NCBI GenBank assembly: GCA_050012675.1
Contig: JBEKGS010000011.1
Location: 1 to 64,000 of the forward strand
From: Fen-455 sp050012675
GTDB lineage: Bacteria > Actinomycetota > Acidimicrobiia > Acidimicrobiales > Bog-793
Direction: 5' to 3'
DNA: 64,000 nt
Shown: piece by piece, positions 35,116 through 43,326 of the stretch
Numbering within the stretch: position 1 is the first letter of the stretch
Layout of the letters: every line of letters begins with the position of its first letter
Program-made: the position numbers and the translations under genes
The notes under the pieces: model-generated
Database searches by the model: none
What the model was told of the DNA's origin: nothing
The model's input: only the letters and a program-made list of their open reading frames with translations

Positions 35116-35197
35116 CCGCCTCGAGCCATCCCGGCCCGTCGCTCAGCGATCGCGCCAGCACGGCCGCCCGCGTGCCCGTGCTGCGGCCTGAGGCGGC
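35115..35197. terminator. Nested inverted repeats, probable bidirectional terminator after rsfS
   Basis: The outer arms GCCGCCTC (35115-35122) and GAGGCGGC (35190-35197) enclose inner arms CAGCACGG (35156-35163) and CCGTGCTG (35176-35183). It lies in the 258-bp gap between convergent rsfS and the lpqB-like gene. There is no T-tract, as is common in high-GC actinobacteria. The rest of the gap, to 35373, holds no supported gene. Confidence 0.5.
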
Positions 35198-35373
35198 CAG
35201 GCGGCGCCGCCGGGCCGACCGAGAGGGTCCACGTCTGCCCTGACCGCATCACGTCGGCCTACGAGATCCTCGGCCGTCCGTGAGGGGCCGGGCGACGAAC
35301 CTCACCGTCCTGCCCGTCCCCGTAGCCTGAGCGACAGGGCGGCAGCTGGTTCGACTCGTGTGGCCCGCTCTTG

Positions 35374-35961
35374 TCAGGGGACCAGCTGCGCGTAGTCGGA
35401 CCGGTAGACGACGAAGCTCGCCGCGAACGAGCCGTTGCCGATCACCGGCTGGATGATGGCGCCGTCGTACTCGAACAAGACGCCGTGGACCTGGGGGAGG
35501 GACGTCACCGTGTAGACGATCTGGGCGAACTCGTAAGTCGCTTGACCGGGCCGCGGTGATCCGAAGCTCGATTCGAGCACGACCGTGAGGTTGCCCCCGT
35601 TCAAGGCGCCTGCGACGAGGTTGGCGGACGACGGGATGGCGCTTTGGATCCCCTGGTTCAGCTCAGTCGGTGACGGTCCTGCCTCGAGGGCGTCGAGCAT
35701 CTCTTGTGGCGTGGGGGGCGGGCGAAGGTAGCGGATCCGCGCCACCAGCTGGGCGTCCGGTCCGAGGAGGTAGATCTCCTCGGGTATCGAGCCGAGGATC
35801 CTCGAGACGCTGGGTACCGTGGCATTCGGCTCACTCAGTGCGATGGGCATCTCGTCGGCAGGGATGGCCTGGGGCGAGGTGTCGACCGGCAGCCCGCAAC
35901 CTGCAATTGCGGTCAGGGCCAAAGCCAGACACCCGAGCGCGACGATTCTGCGCAGTCTCAT
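35374..35961 (-). CDS. GerMN-domain lipoprotein (short LpqB-like)
   Basis: A signal peptide ends in a lipobox (LTAIAGC), so the protein is predicted to be lipid-anchored outside the membrane. Residues ~60-190 match a GerMN fold (sporulation and spore-germination domain, TELNQGIQSAIPSSA...LTVVLESSF). It is third in a mtrA-mtrB-lpqB-type operon and overlaps the kinase gene by ATGA. Mycobacterial LpqB is about three times longer and has a C-terminal propeller; here only the GerMN part exists. By analogy it may modulate the sensor kinase. Confidence 0.8.
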   Translation of the reverse strand: MRLRRIVALGCLALALTAIAGCGLPVDTSPQAIPADEMPIALSEPNATVPSVSRILGSIPEEIYLLGPDAQLVARIRYLRPPPTPQEMLDALEAGPSPTELNQGIQSAIPSSANLVAGALNGGNLTVVLESSFGSPRPGQATYEFAQIVYTVTSLPQVHGVLFEYDGAIIQPVIGNGSFAASFVVYRSDYAQLVP

Positions 35962-37439
35962 GCCGTCTCCTCATTCCAAGCCGGGAGCTCGACGACAAAG
36001 CGCGAGCCCCCGCCTTCACGGTCCTCGACCCACACCCGGCCTCCATGCTGGCTCACATGCTGGGCGACGATGGCCAGCCCGAGACCGGTGCCGTCGCCGA
36101 GCCCGCGGCGCCGGCCCGTCGAGCCGCGCGAGAACCGCTCGAAGATCCGGCCCCGCTCCTCGGGGGCGATGCCCGGCCCGGCATCATCGACGAGAAAACG
36201 CACGGTGTCGCCGTGGTCCTCGATGGTCAAGAGTGTCACGCCTCCGGCATAGCGTTGCGCGTTCTCGAACAGGTTGGCGAAGATCCGCTCGAAACGGCGC
36301 TTGTCCACGAGGATGTGCTGCGACGCGACTCCGGGAGCGAAGCGAATCGGCACCTCGGCCCCGGTCGCTTGGACGGTGTGCTCGACGAGCGCCCCCAAGG
36401 TCACCTCGTCGCGGGAGATATCCCCCGGCTTGGCGTCGAAGCGTGAGATCTCGAGAAGCTCGTCGACGAGGCGCCGGAATCTGCGGACCTCGGCGCCCAG
36501 CAAGTCGAGCGCCTGAAGTGACCTTGGCGGTAGCTCGTCGCGTCGCGCTTCCAGCACCGACAGCGAGTTGGCGAGGGTCGTGAGCGGGGACCGCAACTCG
36601 TGGTTGACATCGGAAGCGAACCGGGCCTCACGCTCGATGCGTACCTGGAGCTGGTCCACCATCTGGTTGAAGGCCGAAGCGAAAGGAGCCAGATCCGCGA
36701 AGTCGGCGCTCTCGAGGCGTGTGTCCAGGCGCCCTCCGGCGATCGCCAGCGCCGCCTGGGTGGTCTCGCGCAGCGGCCGCAGCGTGCGGGCAGCCGCCCA
36801 GAGCCCGAGAACGGCCCCCGCGACCGTGGTGATAAGGGCTGCGATGGCGAGCGCGGCGAGAAGGGCATGCAGGGTTCTCACGAGGTCCGACAGGTCGAAG
36901 ATCTCGAAGTAGGCGGCGTTCACGCTGTGAAAGCTGGACTGGGCGTGGATGGGCACCCCGACGATCAGCTGCGCGGTCCCGCCGGACGAGATGAGCTGCC
37001 ACGCCGGTGCGCCCGTGAGCACACGTCCTCTCAGGGCCAGTGGCAGCTGAGTGGGTGACAAGGTGACCGCCGACGGGTACCAGTGGCCCGTGCTGTAGAT
37101 GAGCGAGTCGGTGTTCGGGCCGGAGTCGAGCGTGGTTATGAGCGCCGGGATGTAGGCGGTGGGCACTCGAAGCTCACCCCGCAAAAGGACCGCGTTAGCC
37201 AGGGCCTGGTGCCTCATCGAGGTCAGCTGCTGGTTGACGATCGAGCTGCGGACCGCCAGGTAGCCGATACCGGCAAGGACACCGGAGAGAGCCAGTGCCC
37301 CCAGGGCGAACGCCGTTGTGACCCGGGCACGCAGACCCAGGTGTCGTTTCCTGTGCGGGTGGAGCACCTCGGTGACACCGTCCGGCACGGCGGCGGACGC
37401 TGGCGAAGGCCGATCTGTCGCCACAGCGTCCGTTTGCAT
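35958..37439 (-). CDS. mtrB: Sensor histidine kinase, MtrB-like
   Basis: The protein has transmembrane helix 1 (TTAFALGALALSGVLAGIGYL), an extracytoplasmic sensor region of ~130 residues, helix 2 (LLAALAIAALITTVAGAVLG), HAMP, HisKA with phosphoacceptor His280 (SDVNHELRSPLTTL), and an HATPase domain with NLFENAQRYA, DAGPGI and GDGTGLGLAIV. ATG at 37439 is two bases after the regulator's stop; the reading upstream inside mtrA is Arg/Pro-rich and not credible. The operon position matches actinobacterial MtrB, which controls wall and osmotic functions. The product is 493 aa. Confidence 0.85.
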   Translation of the reverse strand: MQTDAVATDRPSPASAAVPDGVTEVLHPHRKRHLGLRARVTTAFALGALALSGVLAGIGYLAVRSSIVNQQLTSMRHQALANAVLLRGELRVPTAYIPALITTLDSGPNTDSLIYSTGHWYPSAVTLSPTQLPLALRGRVLTGAPAWQLISSGGTAQLIVGVPIHAQSSFHSVNAAYFEIFDLSDLVRTLHALLAALAIAALITTVAGAVLGLWAAARTLRPLRETTQAALAIAGGRLDTRLESADFADLAPFASAFNQMVDQLQVRIEREARFASDVNHELRSPLTTLANSLSVLEARRDELPPRSLQALDLLGAEVRRFRRLVDELLEISRFDAKPGDISRDEVTLGALVEHTVQATGAEVPIRFAPGVASQHILVDKRRFERIFANLFENAQRYAGGVTLLTIEDHGDTVRFLVDDAGPGIAPEERGRIFERFSRGSTGRRRGLGDGTGLGLAIVAQHVSQHGGRVWVEDREGGGSRFVVELPAWNEETA

Positions 37440-37441
37440 CG

Positions 37442-38134
37442 CTACGGAGCGAGTTTGTACCCGAGGCCACGCACAGTGAGCACGTGGCGGGGCTCGCTCG
37501 GGTCGCTCTCGATCTTGGTGCGAAGGCGCCGGACGTGGACATCGACGAGGCGACCGTCCCCGAAGTAGTCGTAGCTCCAGACACGTTCGAGCAGCTGCTC
37601 GCGCGATAGCACCTTGCCGGCGTTGGAGGCGAGCTCGCACAGCAGCAGGAACTCCGTCCTGGTCAGGTGGACCTCCTCCCCGTTGCGGCGCACGACGCCG
37701 GCTTCGGGCAGGATCTCGAGATCGCCGAACTCGAGCTGCACGAGGACCGGCTCGCCCGCCCGGGCACGGCGCAGCAGCGCCCTTATACGGGCGGCGAGCT
37801 CCTTGGGCTCGAACGGTTTGGTGACGTAGTCGTCGGCGCCGGCCTCGAGCCCGGCCACGACGTCATGGGTGTCTGTGCGGGCCGTGACCATGATTATCGG
37901 TACGGCGCTCGCTTTTCGCAGTTCACGGCAGCACTCGAATCCGTCCATTCCGGGCAACATGATGTCGACAACGAGCAGATCGAACGGATTTGAGACGAGT
38001 GCCTGAGTCTGCAGCTCAATCGCCTCTTCGCCGGTGCCCGCCTCCTCCACCTCGTAGCCTTCGTCCTCGAGCGAAAGACGCATTGATGCGCGGATCCGTT
38101 CGTCGTCCTCCACTAGCAGCACTCTGTGGGCCAT
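37442..38134 (-). CDS. mtrA: Response regulator, OmpR/PhoB family, MtrA-like
   Basis: The receiver domain has the acidic pair Glu-Asp-Asp near residues 9-11, the phosphorylation Asp in LLVVDIMLPGMDGFE, Thr in VTARTD and Lys in DYVTKPFEP. The C-terminal winged helix ends with VWSYDYFGDGRLVDVHVRRL and HVLTVRGLGYKL, very close to MtrA. The product is 230 aa. It is first in the operon with the kinase and lipoprotein, and divergent from xerC (the start codons are 97 bp apart). Confidence 0.9.
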   Translation of the reverse strand: MAHRVLLVEDDERIRASMRLSLEDEGYEVEEAGTGEEAIELQTQALVSNPFDLLVVDIMLPGMDGFECCRELRKASAVPIIMVTARTDTHDVVAGLEAGADDYVTKPFEPKELAARIRALLRRARAGEPVLVQLEFGDLEILPEAGVVRRNGEEVHLTRTEFLLLCELASNAGKVLSREQLLERVWSYDYFGDGRLVDVHVRRLRTKIESDPSEPRHVLTVRGLGYKLAP

Positions 38135-38218
38135 GGCCTACATTGTCGCTCAAGTTGGGGTCTGCGGGGGGCGGGACCGAATTGATGACGGAACAGCACT
38201 TTCCGCGCGCGTGTCGGG

Positions 38219-38224
38219 TACCGT
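38219..38224 (+). promoter_or_regulatory. -10 box (TACCGT) for leaderless xerC
   Basis: TACCGT is followed by six bases and the GTG start of the tyrosine recombinase. The intervening GGAGCT could also serve as a ribosome-binding site but is too close to the start. Confidence 0.45.
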
Positions 38225-38230
38225 GGAGCT

Positions 38231-39115
38231 GTGGGCTTCGAGCTCGAAGACTTTGTGCGCTCGCTCGCATCCGACGCCTCGGCGACCCGCCGTGCGTACC
38301 GGAGCGACGTCGAGGCGTTCGCCGCGTGGGCGGCCCGGGCCGGGATCTCCGACCCGGGCGAAGTCGACCGTCTCATGTTGCGGCGCTACCTGGCCTACCT
38401 TGCGACGCGCAGGTACTCCCGAAGGACAATCGCCAGGAAAGCCGCCGCAATCAGGCGCTACTTCGCCTGGCTGCGACGCCACGAGATCATCGGCGTCGAC
38501 CCCTCCAGGCGGCTGTCGGCTCCTCAGGGAGAAGCGCGCCTGCCCCGCGTACTTACACCCTCGGAGCTGGAGGCTCTCCTCGAGCCGCCGCCGGGTTCGT
38601 CGCGGGCCAAACTGCCCGCCTCGGTCAACACGCGCGATGACGCGCTCTTGGAGCTGCTTTACGGCAGCGGACTGCGTGTGGCCGAGTTGTGCGGGCTCGC
38701 TTTATCGGACCTGGACCTGAAGAGCCGGTCGGTGACCGTCTGGGGCAAGGGCGGCAAGCAGCGCCGCGTGCCCTTGAGCCACCCCGCCGTCGAGGCGGTG
38801 GGCCGTTATGTCGCCTCGGGCCGGGCGGCGCTCGTGAACGCCTCGACGCCCCAGGGCTCGCTGTTCATCAACCGGCGCGGACGGCAGATGACCTCCCGAG
38901 ACGTGCGCCGTGTCCTCGACCGCCGCTCACCGGTCCCGACCCATCCCCACGCCCTGCGCCATACCTACGCGACTCATCTCGTCGACGGAGGGGCCGACCT
39001 GCGCGTGGTCCAGGAGCTGCTCGGCCACGCGAGCCTGAGAACTACAGAGATCTATACCCACGTGTCCACCGAACGACTGGTCGGAGCGTACCGAAGCGCT
39101 CACCCGAGAGCCTGA
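38231..39115 (+). CDS. xerC: Tyrosine recombinase XerC/XerD
   Basis: Xer recombinase resolves chromosome dimers at dif. It has an N-terminal SAM-like core-binding domain (residues 1-90) and a catalytic domain with Arg149, Lys173, His240, Arg243, His266 and nucleophile Tyr275, all present. At 294 aa it is the Xer size, not that of a phage integrase. Its location beside a WhiG-type sigma gene and rpsB is the conserved actinobacterial xerC site. The sigma gene's ATG overlaps its TGA by one base. Confidence 0.92.
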   Translation: MGFELEDFVRSLASDASATRRAYRSDVEAFAAWAARAGISDPGEVDRLMLRRYLAYLATRRYSRRTIARKAAAIRRYFAWLRRHEIIGVDPSRRLSAPQGEARLPRVLTPSELEALLEPPPGSSRAKLPASVNTRDDALLELLYGSGLRVAELCGLALSDLDLKSRSVTVWGKGGKQRRVPLSHPAVEAVGRYVASGRAALVNASTPQGSLFINRRGRQMTSRDVRRVLDRRSPVPTHPHALRHTYATHLVDGGADLRVVQELLGHASLRTTEIYTHVSTERLVGAYRSAHPRA

Positions 39116-39897
39116 TGACTCAGACCGGGGTCGACCGCATCCAGTCCGTCGATGAGCTGTGGGCGGACTTCAAGGCGACCGCGGACCAGTCCGCGCGCGA
39201 CCGGCTGATCCTTCACTACTCGCCGCTTGTGAAGTACGTGGCCGGACGCGTGGCCGCCGCCATGCCAAGTCACGTCGACTACTCCGACCTCGTGAGCTAC
39301 GGCATCCTCGGACTGATCGACGCCATCGAGAAGTTCGACCCTTCAAGGGCGATCAAGTTCGAGACCTACGGAGTACCGCGCGTGCGCGGCGCCATCCTCG
39401 ACGAGCTCCGTTCGATCGACTGGGTGCCTCGGTCGGTCCGTGCCAAGGCGCGGGCCGTCGATGCCGCCCTTTCCAAGCTCGAAGGCCAGCTCGGTCGTTC
39501 ACCGACGGACCGTGAGCTCGCCGACGAGCTCGAGATGTCGACGGGCGACCTGGACGACATCTTGCGCCAGACCTCTCGGGCCGGCCTGCTGCAGCTCGAC
39601 GACGTCCTGTTCCGCCAGGGCGGGAGCGGGGGCCAGACGCTCGGTGACACCCTGCAGGACCAGGGCGACGCCCCCGGTGCCACAATCGAGCTCGAAGAGA
39701 CGCGTCGACAGCTCGCCAAGGCCATCCAGCGGCTCGATGACCGCGAGCGCAAGGTGCTCACGCTGTACTACTACGAAGGTCTGAACCTCGCCGAGATCGG
39801 CGAGATCCTCGGCGTCACCGAGAGCCGCGCATGCCAGATCCACACGAAGGCAGTGCTCCACTTGAGGCAGCGCCTTCGCGACGAGCTGACCACCTGA
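39115..39897 (+). CDS. whiG: FliA/WhiG-type (sigma-28 family) RNA polymerase sigma factor
   Basis: Region 2 appears as DLVSYGILGLIDAIEKFDPSRAIKF then ETYGVPRVRGAILDELR, region 3 as SPTDRELADEL, and region 4 as LDDRERKVLTLYYYEGLNLAEIGEILGVTESR. At 260 aa it is the sigma-28/WhiG size. In Streptomyces whiG occupies this same neighbourhood and directs sporulation; in motile bacteria the orthologue transcribes flagellar genes. No flagellar or sporulation genes and no FlgM-like anti-sigma are in the window, so its regulon is unknown. A strong hairpin follows immediately. Confidence 0.92.
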   Translation: MTQTGVDRIQSVDELWADFKATADQSARDRLILHYSPLVKYVAGRVAAAMPSHVDYSDLVSYGILGLIDAIEKFDPSRAIKFETYGVPRVRGAILDELRSIDWVPRSVRAKARAVDAALSKLEGQLGRSPTDRELADELEMSTGDLDDILRQTSRAGLLQLDDVLFRQGGSGGQTLGDTLQDQGDAPGATIELEETRRQLAKAIQRLDDRERKVLTLYYYEGLNLAEIGEILGVTESRACQIHTKAVLHLRQRLRDELTT

Positions 39898-39927
39898 GCA
39901 CCGGCGACTTCGGTCGTCGCCGGTGCT
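39897..39927 (+). terminator. Terminator hairpin after the sigma factor gene
   Basis: AGCACCGGCGAC and GTCGCCGGTGCT form a perfect 12-bp stem around TTCGGTC, starting at the last base of the stop codon. There is no U-tract. Confidence 0.7.
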
Positions 39928-39948
39928 GTAGCCCTGCTGCTGACCAGC

Positions 39949-39978
39949 TACCATTGCGGCGAGGCCCGACCGGGCCTC
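39949..39978 (+). promoter_or_regulatory. rpsB-tsf promoter -10 and 5'-terminal leader hairpin
   Basis: TACCAT (39949-39954) is a likely -10 box. Transcription would start near 39961, directly at a GAGGCCC/GGGCCTC hairpin (loop GACC, 39961-39978) that is followed by TTTC. The mRNA would therefore begin with a stem-loop, 85 nt before the rpsB start, which could protect the 5' end or act in S2 autoregulation. Confidence 0.45.
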
Positions 39979-40062
39979 TTTCAAAGTGCGTCCTGGCATG
40001 CCCGCGGTCGTCCTTCGGGGCGCGGTGCCGGGATTGACTCGAACCGTCGGGAGGAGACACGC

Positions 40063-41073
40063 GTGGCTGTCGTCACGATGAAGCAACTGCTCGAGGCCGG
40101 AATGCACTTCGGCCATCAGACGCGTCGCTGGAACCCGAAGATGAAGCGCTTCATCTTCGGCGAGCGCAACGGCATCTACATCATCGACCTGAATCAGACC
40201 CTGGAGCGCGTCGACACCGCTTACTCCTATGTGAGAGACCTCGTCGCCGGGGGTGGGGTCATCCTCTTCGTCGGCACGAAGAAGCAGACCCAGGACCCCG
40301 TGGCGGAGTTCGCGGTCGCCTGCGGGATGCCCTATGTGAACCAGCGCTGGCTCGGAGGCATGCTGACCAACTTCCAGACGGTCGCCGGGCGGGTCCGCAA
40401 GCTCCAGGAGCTCGAGGCTTCGCGCGCCGCCGGCGACTTCGCCGCCATGCCCAAGAAAGAGGCGCTGTCCCACGAGCGCGAGCTCGAGAAGCTCGATCGG
40501 AACCTCGGCGGACTGCGCCGGCTGGACCGGCCGCCGGACGCGATCTTCGTGATCGACACGAAGAAGGAGCACATCGCCGTCACTGAGGCGAACAAGTTGC
40601 ACCTGCCGGTCGTCGCCGTCGTCGACACGAATTGTGATCCCGATGTCATCGACTACGTGATTCCGGGCAACGACGATGCGATTCGGGCGGGTCGGCTCAT
40701 GTGCCGGGTCATCGCCGACGCCGTCGTCGAAGGTAAGTTCATCGCCTCGCGACGTGCCGTGGACGCGGCCCAAAGAGCCCGCCGGGCGACCCAAGAGCCC
40801 ATTTCTCAGGCTTTCGCGCCGGCCGTGAGCGAACCTGCGGATACTTTGGTTGAGACACCGCCGGCCACCGAGCCGGCGGCCGAGCCCGTGCTCGCCGAGG
40901 CCCCGGCTGTCGAGACGGAGCCGGTTCCCGAACAGGCCGCCTTGAAAGCCACGACGGCCGAGGCTGATGAGAGCCCGGTGCCAGGCCAAGGTGAGCCAGG
41001 CGGCGAGATCGCCCACGAGACGGCGGTAGAGGAAAAGGCCGCCCCCGACATCGAGCACGTTACGGAGGATTGA
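40063..41073 (+). CDS. rpsB: 30S ribosomal protein S2
   Basis: S2 is required for 30S function. It starts with the family sequence MKQLLEAGMHFGHQTRRWNPKM and includes VNQRWLGGMLTNFQT and the nucleotide-sugar-like core up to about residue 230. The remaining ~105 residues are an acidic Ala/Pro/Glu/Val-rich tail with no fold, making the protein 336 aa against about 240-300 in relatives. The GTG start follows GGGAGGAG. tsf follows after 3 bp in the usual rpsB-tsf pair. Confidence 0.98.
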   Translation: MAVVTMKQLLEAGMHFGHQTRRWNPKMKRFIFGERNGIYIIDLNQTLERVDTAYSYVRDLVAGGGVILFVGTKKQTQDPVAEFAVACGMPYVNQRWLGGMLTNFQTVAGRVRKLQELEASRAAGDFAAMPKKEALSHERELEKLDRNLGGLRRLDRPPDAIFVIDTKKEHIAVTEANKLHLPVVAVVDTNCDPDVIDYVIPGNDDAIRAGRLMCRVIADAVVEGKFIASRRAVDAAQRARRATQEPISQAFAPAVSEPADTLVETPPATEPAAEPVLAEAPAVETEPVPEQAALKATTAEADESPVPGQGEPGGEIAHETAVEEKAAPDIEHVTED

Positions 41074-41076
41074 AAT

Positions 41077-41880
41077 ATGGCAGCCATCACCGCCAAGGAG
41101 GTGCAGACGCTCCGGAAGAAGACGAGCGCCGGGATCCTTGACTGCAGGCGTGCGCTCGAAGAGGCCGAGGGCGACATGGACGAGGCCGAGCGCATACTGC
41201 GCGAGAAGGGGATCATCAGCGCCGCGAAGCGTCAGCACCGCGAACGCACCGAGGGAGCCGTCGCCGTCGTCGTCCACGGCGGGCACGAGCCGGTCGGAGC
41301 GATCGCCATGCTCGAGTGCGAGACCGACTTCGTCGCGAAGTCGCCCGAGTTCGTGTCCCTCGTCGAGGAGATCGCGAACGAGCTCGCCTTGAAGGGACAA
41401 GACGCGCTCGCCCAGTTCTCCGGACGGATCGAGGACCTGACCCTCGTTTCGAAGGAGAACATCGCGCTCGGCCAGACCTTCCGCTTCGAAGCGCCCAAGT
41501 CGGCCATCATCGGCAGCTACCTGCACCTGCAGAACGGCCGCGGCGTAAACGCCGTGCTCGTGGAGCTGGCAGGCGGGACAGAGGCGCTCGCGCACGACAT
41601 CGCCCTGCACATCGCCTTCGCCCGTCCGGAGTACCTGCGTCGCGAGGACGTTCCCGCCGAGCAGATCGATGATGTCCGCCAGACGGCGGCTGTTATCGCC
41701 CGCAACGAAGGAAAGCCCGAGGCGGCGCTTGACAAGATCGTCGAAGGCCGGCTGCAGGGCTGGTACAAAGAGCGCGTGCTGCTGGACCAGCCGTTCGTGC
41801 GCGACGAGCAGTACTCGATCGGGCAGCTGCTCGGCGGTGCGCAGCTGCTTCGCTTTGCTCAGGCCGTCATCGGCTCGTGA
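41077..41880 (+). CDS. tsf: Elongation factor Ts
   Basis: EF-Ts is the nucleotide exchange factor for EF-Tu. The N-terminal UBA-like domain (VQTLRKKTSAGILDCRRALEE) and the EF-Tu-contact motif TDFVAK are both present, with the two-subdomain core after it. The length (267 aa) is standard. The ATG lies three bases after rpsB, with GGAG just upstream. Confidence 0.98.
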   Translation: MAAITAKEVQTLRKKTSAGILDCRRALEEAEGDMDEAERILREKGIISAAKRQHRERTEGAVAVVVHGGHEPVGAIAMLECETDFVAKSPEFVSLVEEIANELALKGQDALAQFSGRIEDLTLVSKENIALGQTFRFEAPKSAIIGSYLHLQNGRGVNAVLVELAGGTEALAHDIALHIAFARPEYLRREDVPAEQIDDVRQTAAVIARNEGKPEAALDKIVEGRLQGWYKERVLLDQPFVRDEQYSIGQLLGGAQLLRFAQAVIGS

Positions 41881-41899
41881 GCGGGCCCGCGCGGAACCC

Positions 41900-42655
41900 G
41901 TGAGCGAAGTGCCCCTCGACCAAGCCGGAGGAGTTCGGCCCCGGTGGCACCGGGTCGTGCTGAAGCTTTCCGGAGAGGCCCTGGCAAGCTCGTTGTCCGA
42001 CGAGACCATCGACGCGTCGACGGTAGGGCGGCTCGCCAAGGAGATCAGCGCCGCCCAGAGCGAGCTGGATATGCAGATCGCCATCGTCGTCGGCGGTGGC
42101 AACATCTGGCGGGGCACGACCGGCGCCGGTCAGGGAATGGACCGGGCCACCTCGGACATCATGGGCATGCTCGGCACGGTCATCAATGCCCTGGCACTGC
42201 AGGACGCGTTGGAACGCGTCGGCTGCCCGACCCGGGTGCTGTCCGCCATTCACATGGCCGAGGTCTGCGAGCCCTACATCCGCCGTCGCGCCATCAGGCA
42301 CCTCGAGAAGGGTCGCGTCGTGATCTTCGCGGCCGGGATGGGTAACCCGTACTTCACGACCGACACTCCCGCGGCTCTGCGCGCGGCCGAGATCGAGGCT
42401 GACGCCATCTTGAAAGGAACCCATTCCGGCGTGGACGGGGTCTACAGTGCCGACCCCCGCTCGGAGCCGGATGCGACACGCTACGAGGAGATCGGGTTCC
42501 TCGAGGTCGTGTCGAGGGACCTGCGTGTCATGGACCACACTGCGGTCACGTTCTGCCGGGACAACGGGATCCCCATCCTCGTGTTCGACATCATGCGGGA
42601 GGGCAACATCCGAGCAGCCCTCGTGGGTGAGCGGATAGGTACGCTGATCAGGTGA
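41900..42655 (+). CDS. pyrH: Uridylate kinase (UMP kinase)
   Basis: PyrH phosphorylates UMP to UDP and in bacteria is hexameric and regulated by GTP and UTP. VVLKLSGEAL, VVGGGNIWRG, MDRATSDIMGMLGTVINALAL and GTGNPYFTTDT-like AGMGNPYFTTDTPAALRA are diagnostic. I chose GTG at 41900, 19 bp after tsf; GTG at 41909 is possible. The product is 251 aa. The stop overlaps the frr start (GTGA). Confidence 0.96.
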   Translation: MSEVPLDQAGGVRPRWHRVVLKLSGEALASSLSDETIDASTVGRLAKEISAAQSELDMQIAIVVGGGNIWRGTTGAGQGMDRATSDIMGMLGTVINALALQDALERVGCPTRVLSAIHMAEVCEPYIRRRAIRHLEKGRVVIFAAGMGNPYFTTDTPAALRAAEIEADAILKGTHSGVDGVYSADPRSEPDATRYEEIGFLEVVSRDLRVMDHTAVTFCRDNGIPILVFDIMREGNIRAALVGERIGTLIR

Positions 42656-43224
42656 CTGACGCCTCGCTCATTGAAGCAGCTCTCTCCGACACCTCCGAAC
42701 GGATGCACAAGGTGGTCGAACACACCAAGGCCGACTTCGCGATGGTCAGGACCGGCCGCGCCTCGCCGGCGCTTGTCGAGAAGCTCAAGGTGGACTACTA
42801 CGGCACCGAGGTTCCCCTGCAGCAGATAGCCGGGTTCAGCGTCCCTGAGCCCCGCGTGCTCGTGGTCAACCCCTACGACAAAGGCGCCATGAAGGCCGTG
42901 GAGAGGGCGCTGATCAGCTCCGACCTCGGTATCAACCCGTCCAACGACGGCCAGGTGTTCAGGCTCGTGTTCCCCGAGCTCAACGAGGAGCGGCGGAAGG
43001 AATTCGTGAAGGTCGTCAAGCACCGAGCCGAGGAGGGACGCGTCGCTGTGCGCAACGTCCGTCGTTCGACCCGGCACGACCTCGAAGCCCTGGAGCGGGA
43101 CGGTGACATCTCTTCGGATGACCTCGAGCGCGCGGAGAAGGAGCTGGAGAGCCTGACCCATGAGCAGATCGCGGAGATCGACAGGCTGTTGAGCCACAAG
43201 GAACGGGAGTTGCTCGAGCTCTGA
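42652..43224 (+). CDS. frr: Ribosome recycling factor
   Basis: RRF splits post-termination ribosomes together with EF-G. It shows the three-helix domain and hinge pattern: MVRTGRASPALVEKLKVDYYGTEVPLQQ (in part), VNPYDKGAMKAVERA, and the C-terminal helix ending in HKERELLEL. At 190 aa it is slightly longer than the usual 185. It is coupled to pyrH by a GTGA overlap. Confidence 0.97.
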   Translation: MTDASLIEAALSDTSERMHKVVEHTKADFAMVRTGRASPALVEKLKVDYYGTEVPLQQIAGFSVPEPRVLVVNPYDKGAMKAVERALISSDLGINPSNDGQVFRLVFPELNEERRKEFVKVVKHRAEEGRVAVRNVRRSTRHDLEALERDGDISSDDLERAEKELESLTHEQIAEIDRLLSHKERELLEL

Positions 43225-43326
43225 GCATCGGCGGTCCGGCACCTAGCCGTCGCCGCGCCGGGAGCTTTCGATGCCTGACACGTGTTCGGTGCCGGCGTCA
43301 TCGAAGGAACCCGCGAGGGAGGAACT

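Noticed and set aside
35330..35372. GGTTCGACTC sequence resembling a tRNA T-loop near the lpqB-like gene
   Set aside because: The flanking bases do not form a T-stem, and no anticodon or acceptor stems exist at the required distances.
38231..39115. Tyrosine recombinase as a sign of a prophage or integrative element
   Set aside because: Its size, motifs and conserved location beside whiG and rpsB identify the chromosomal Xer recombinase. No att duplication or phage genes are nearby.
39499..42117. An 872-codon open frame on the minus strand opposite whiG-rpsB-tsf-pyrH
   Set aside because: It is antisense to four confidently identified genes. High GC content removes stop codons from the opposite frame, and the translation shows no domain.
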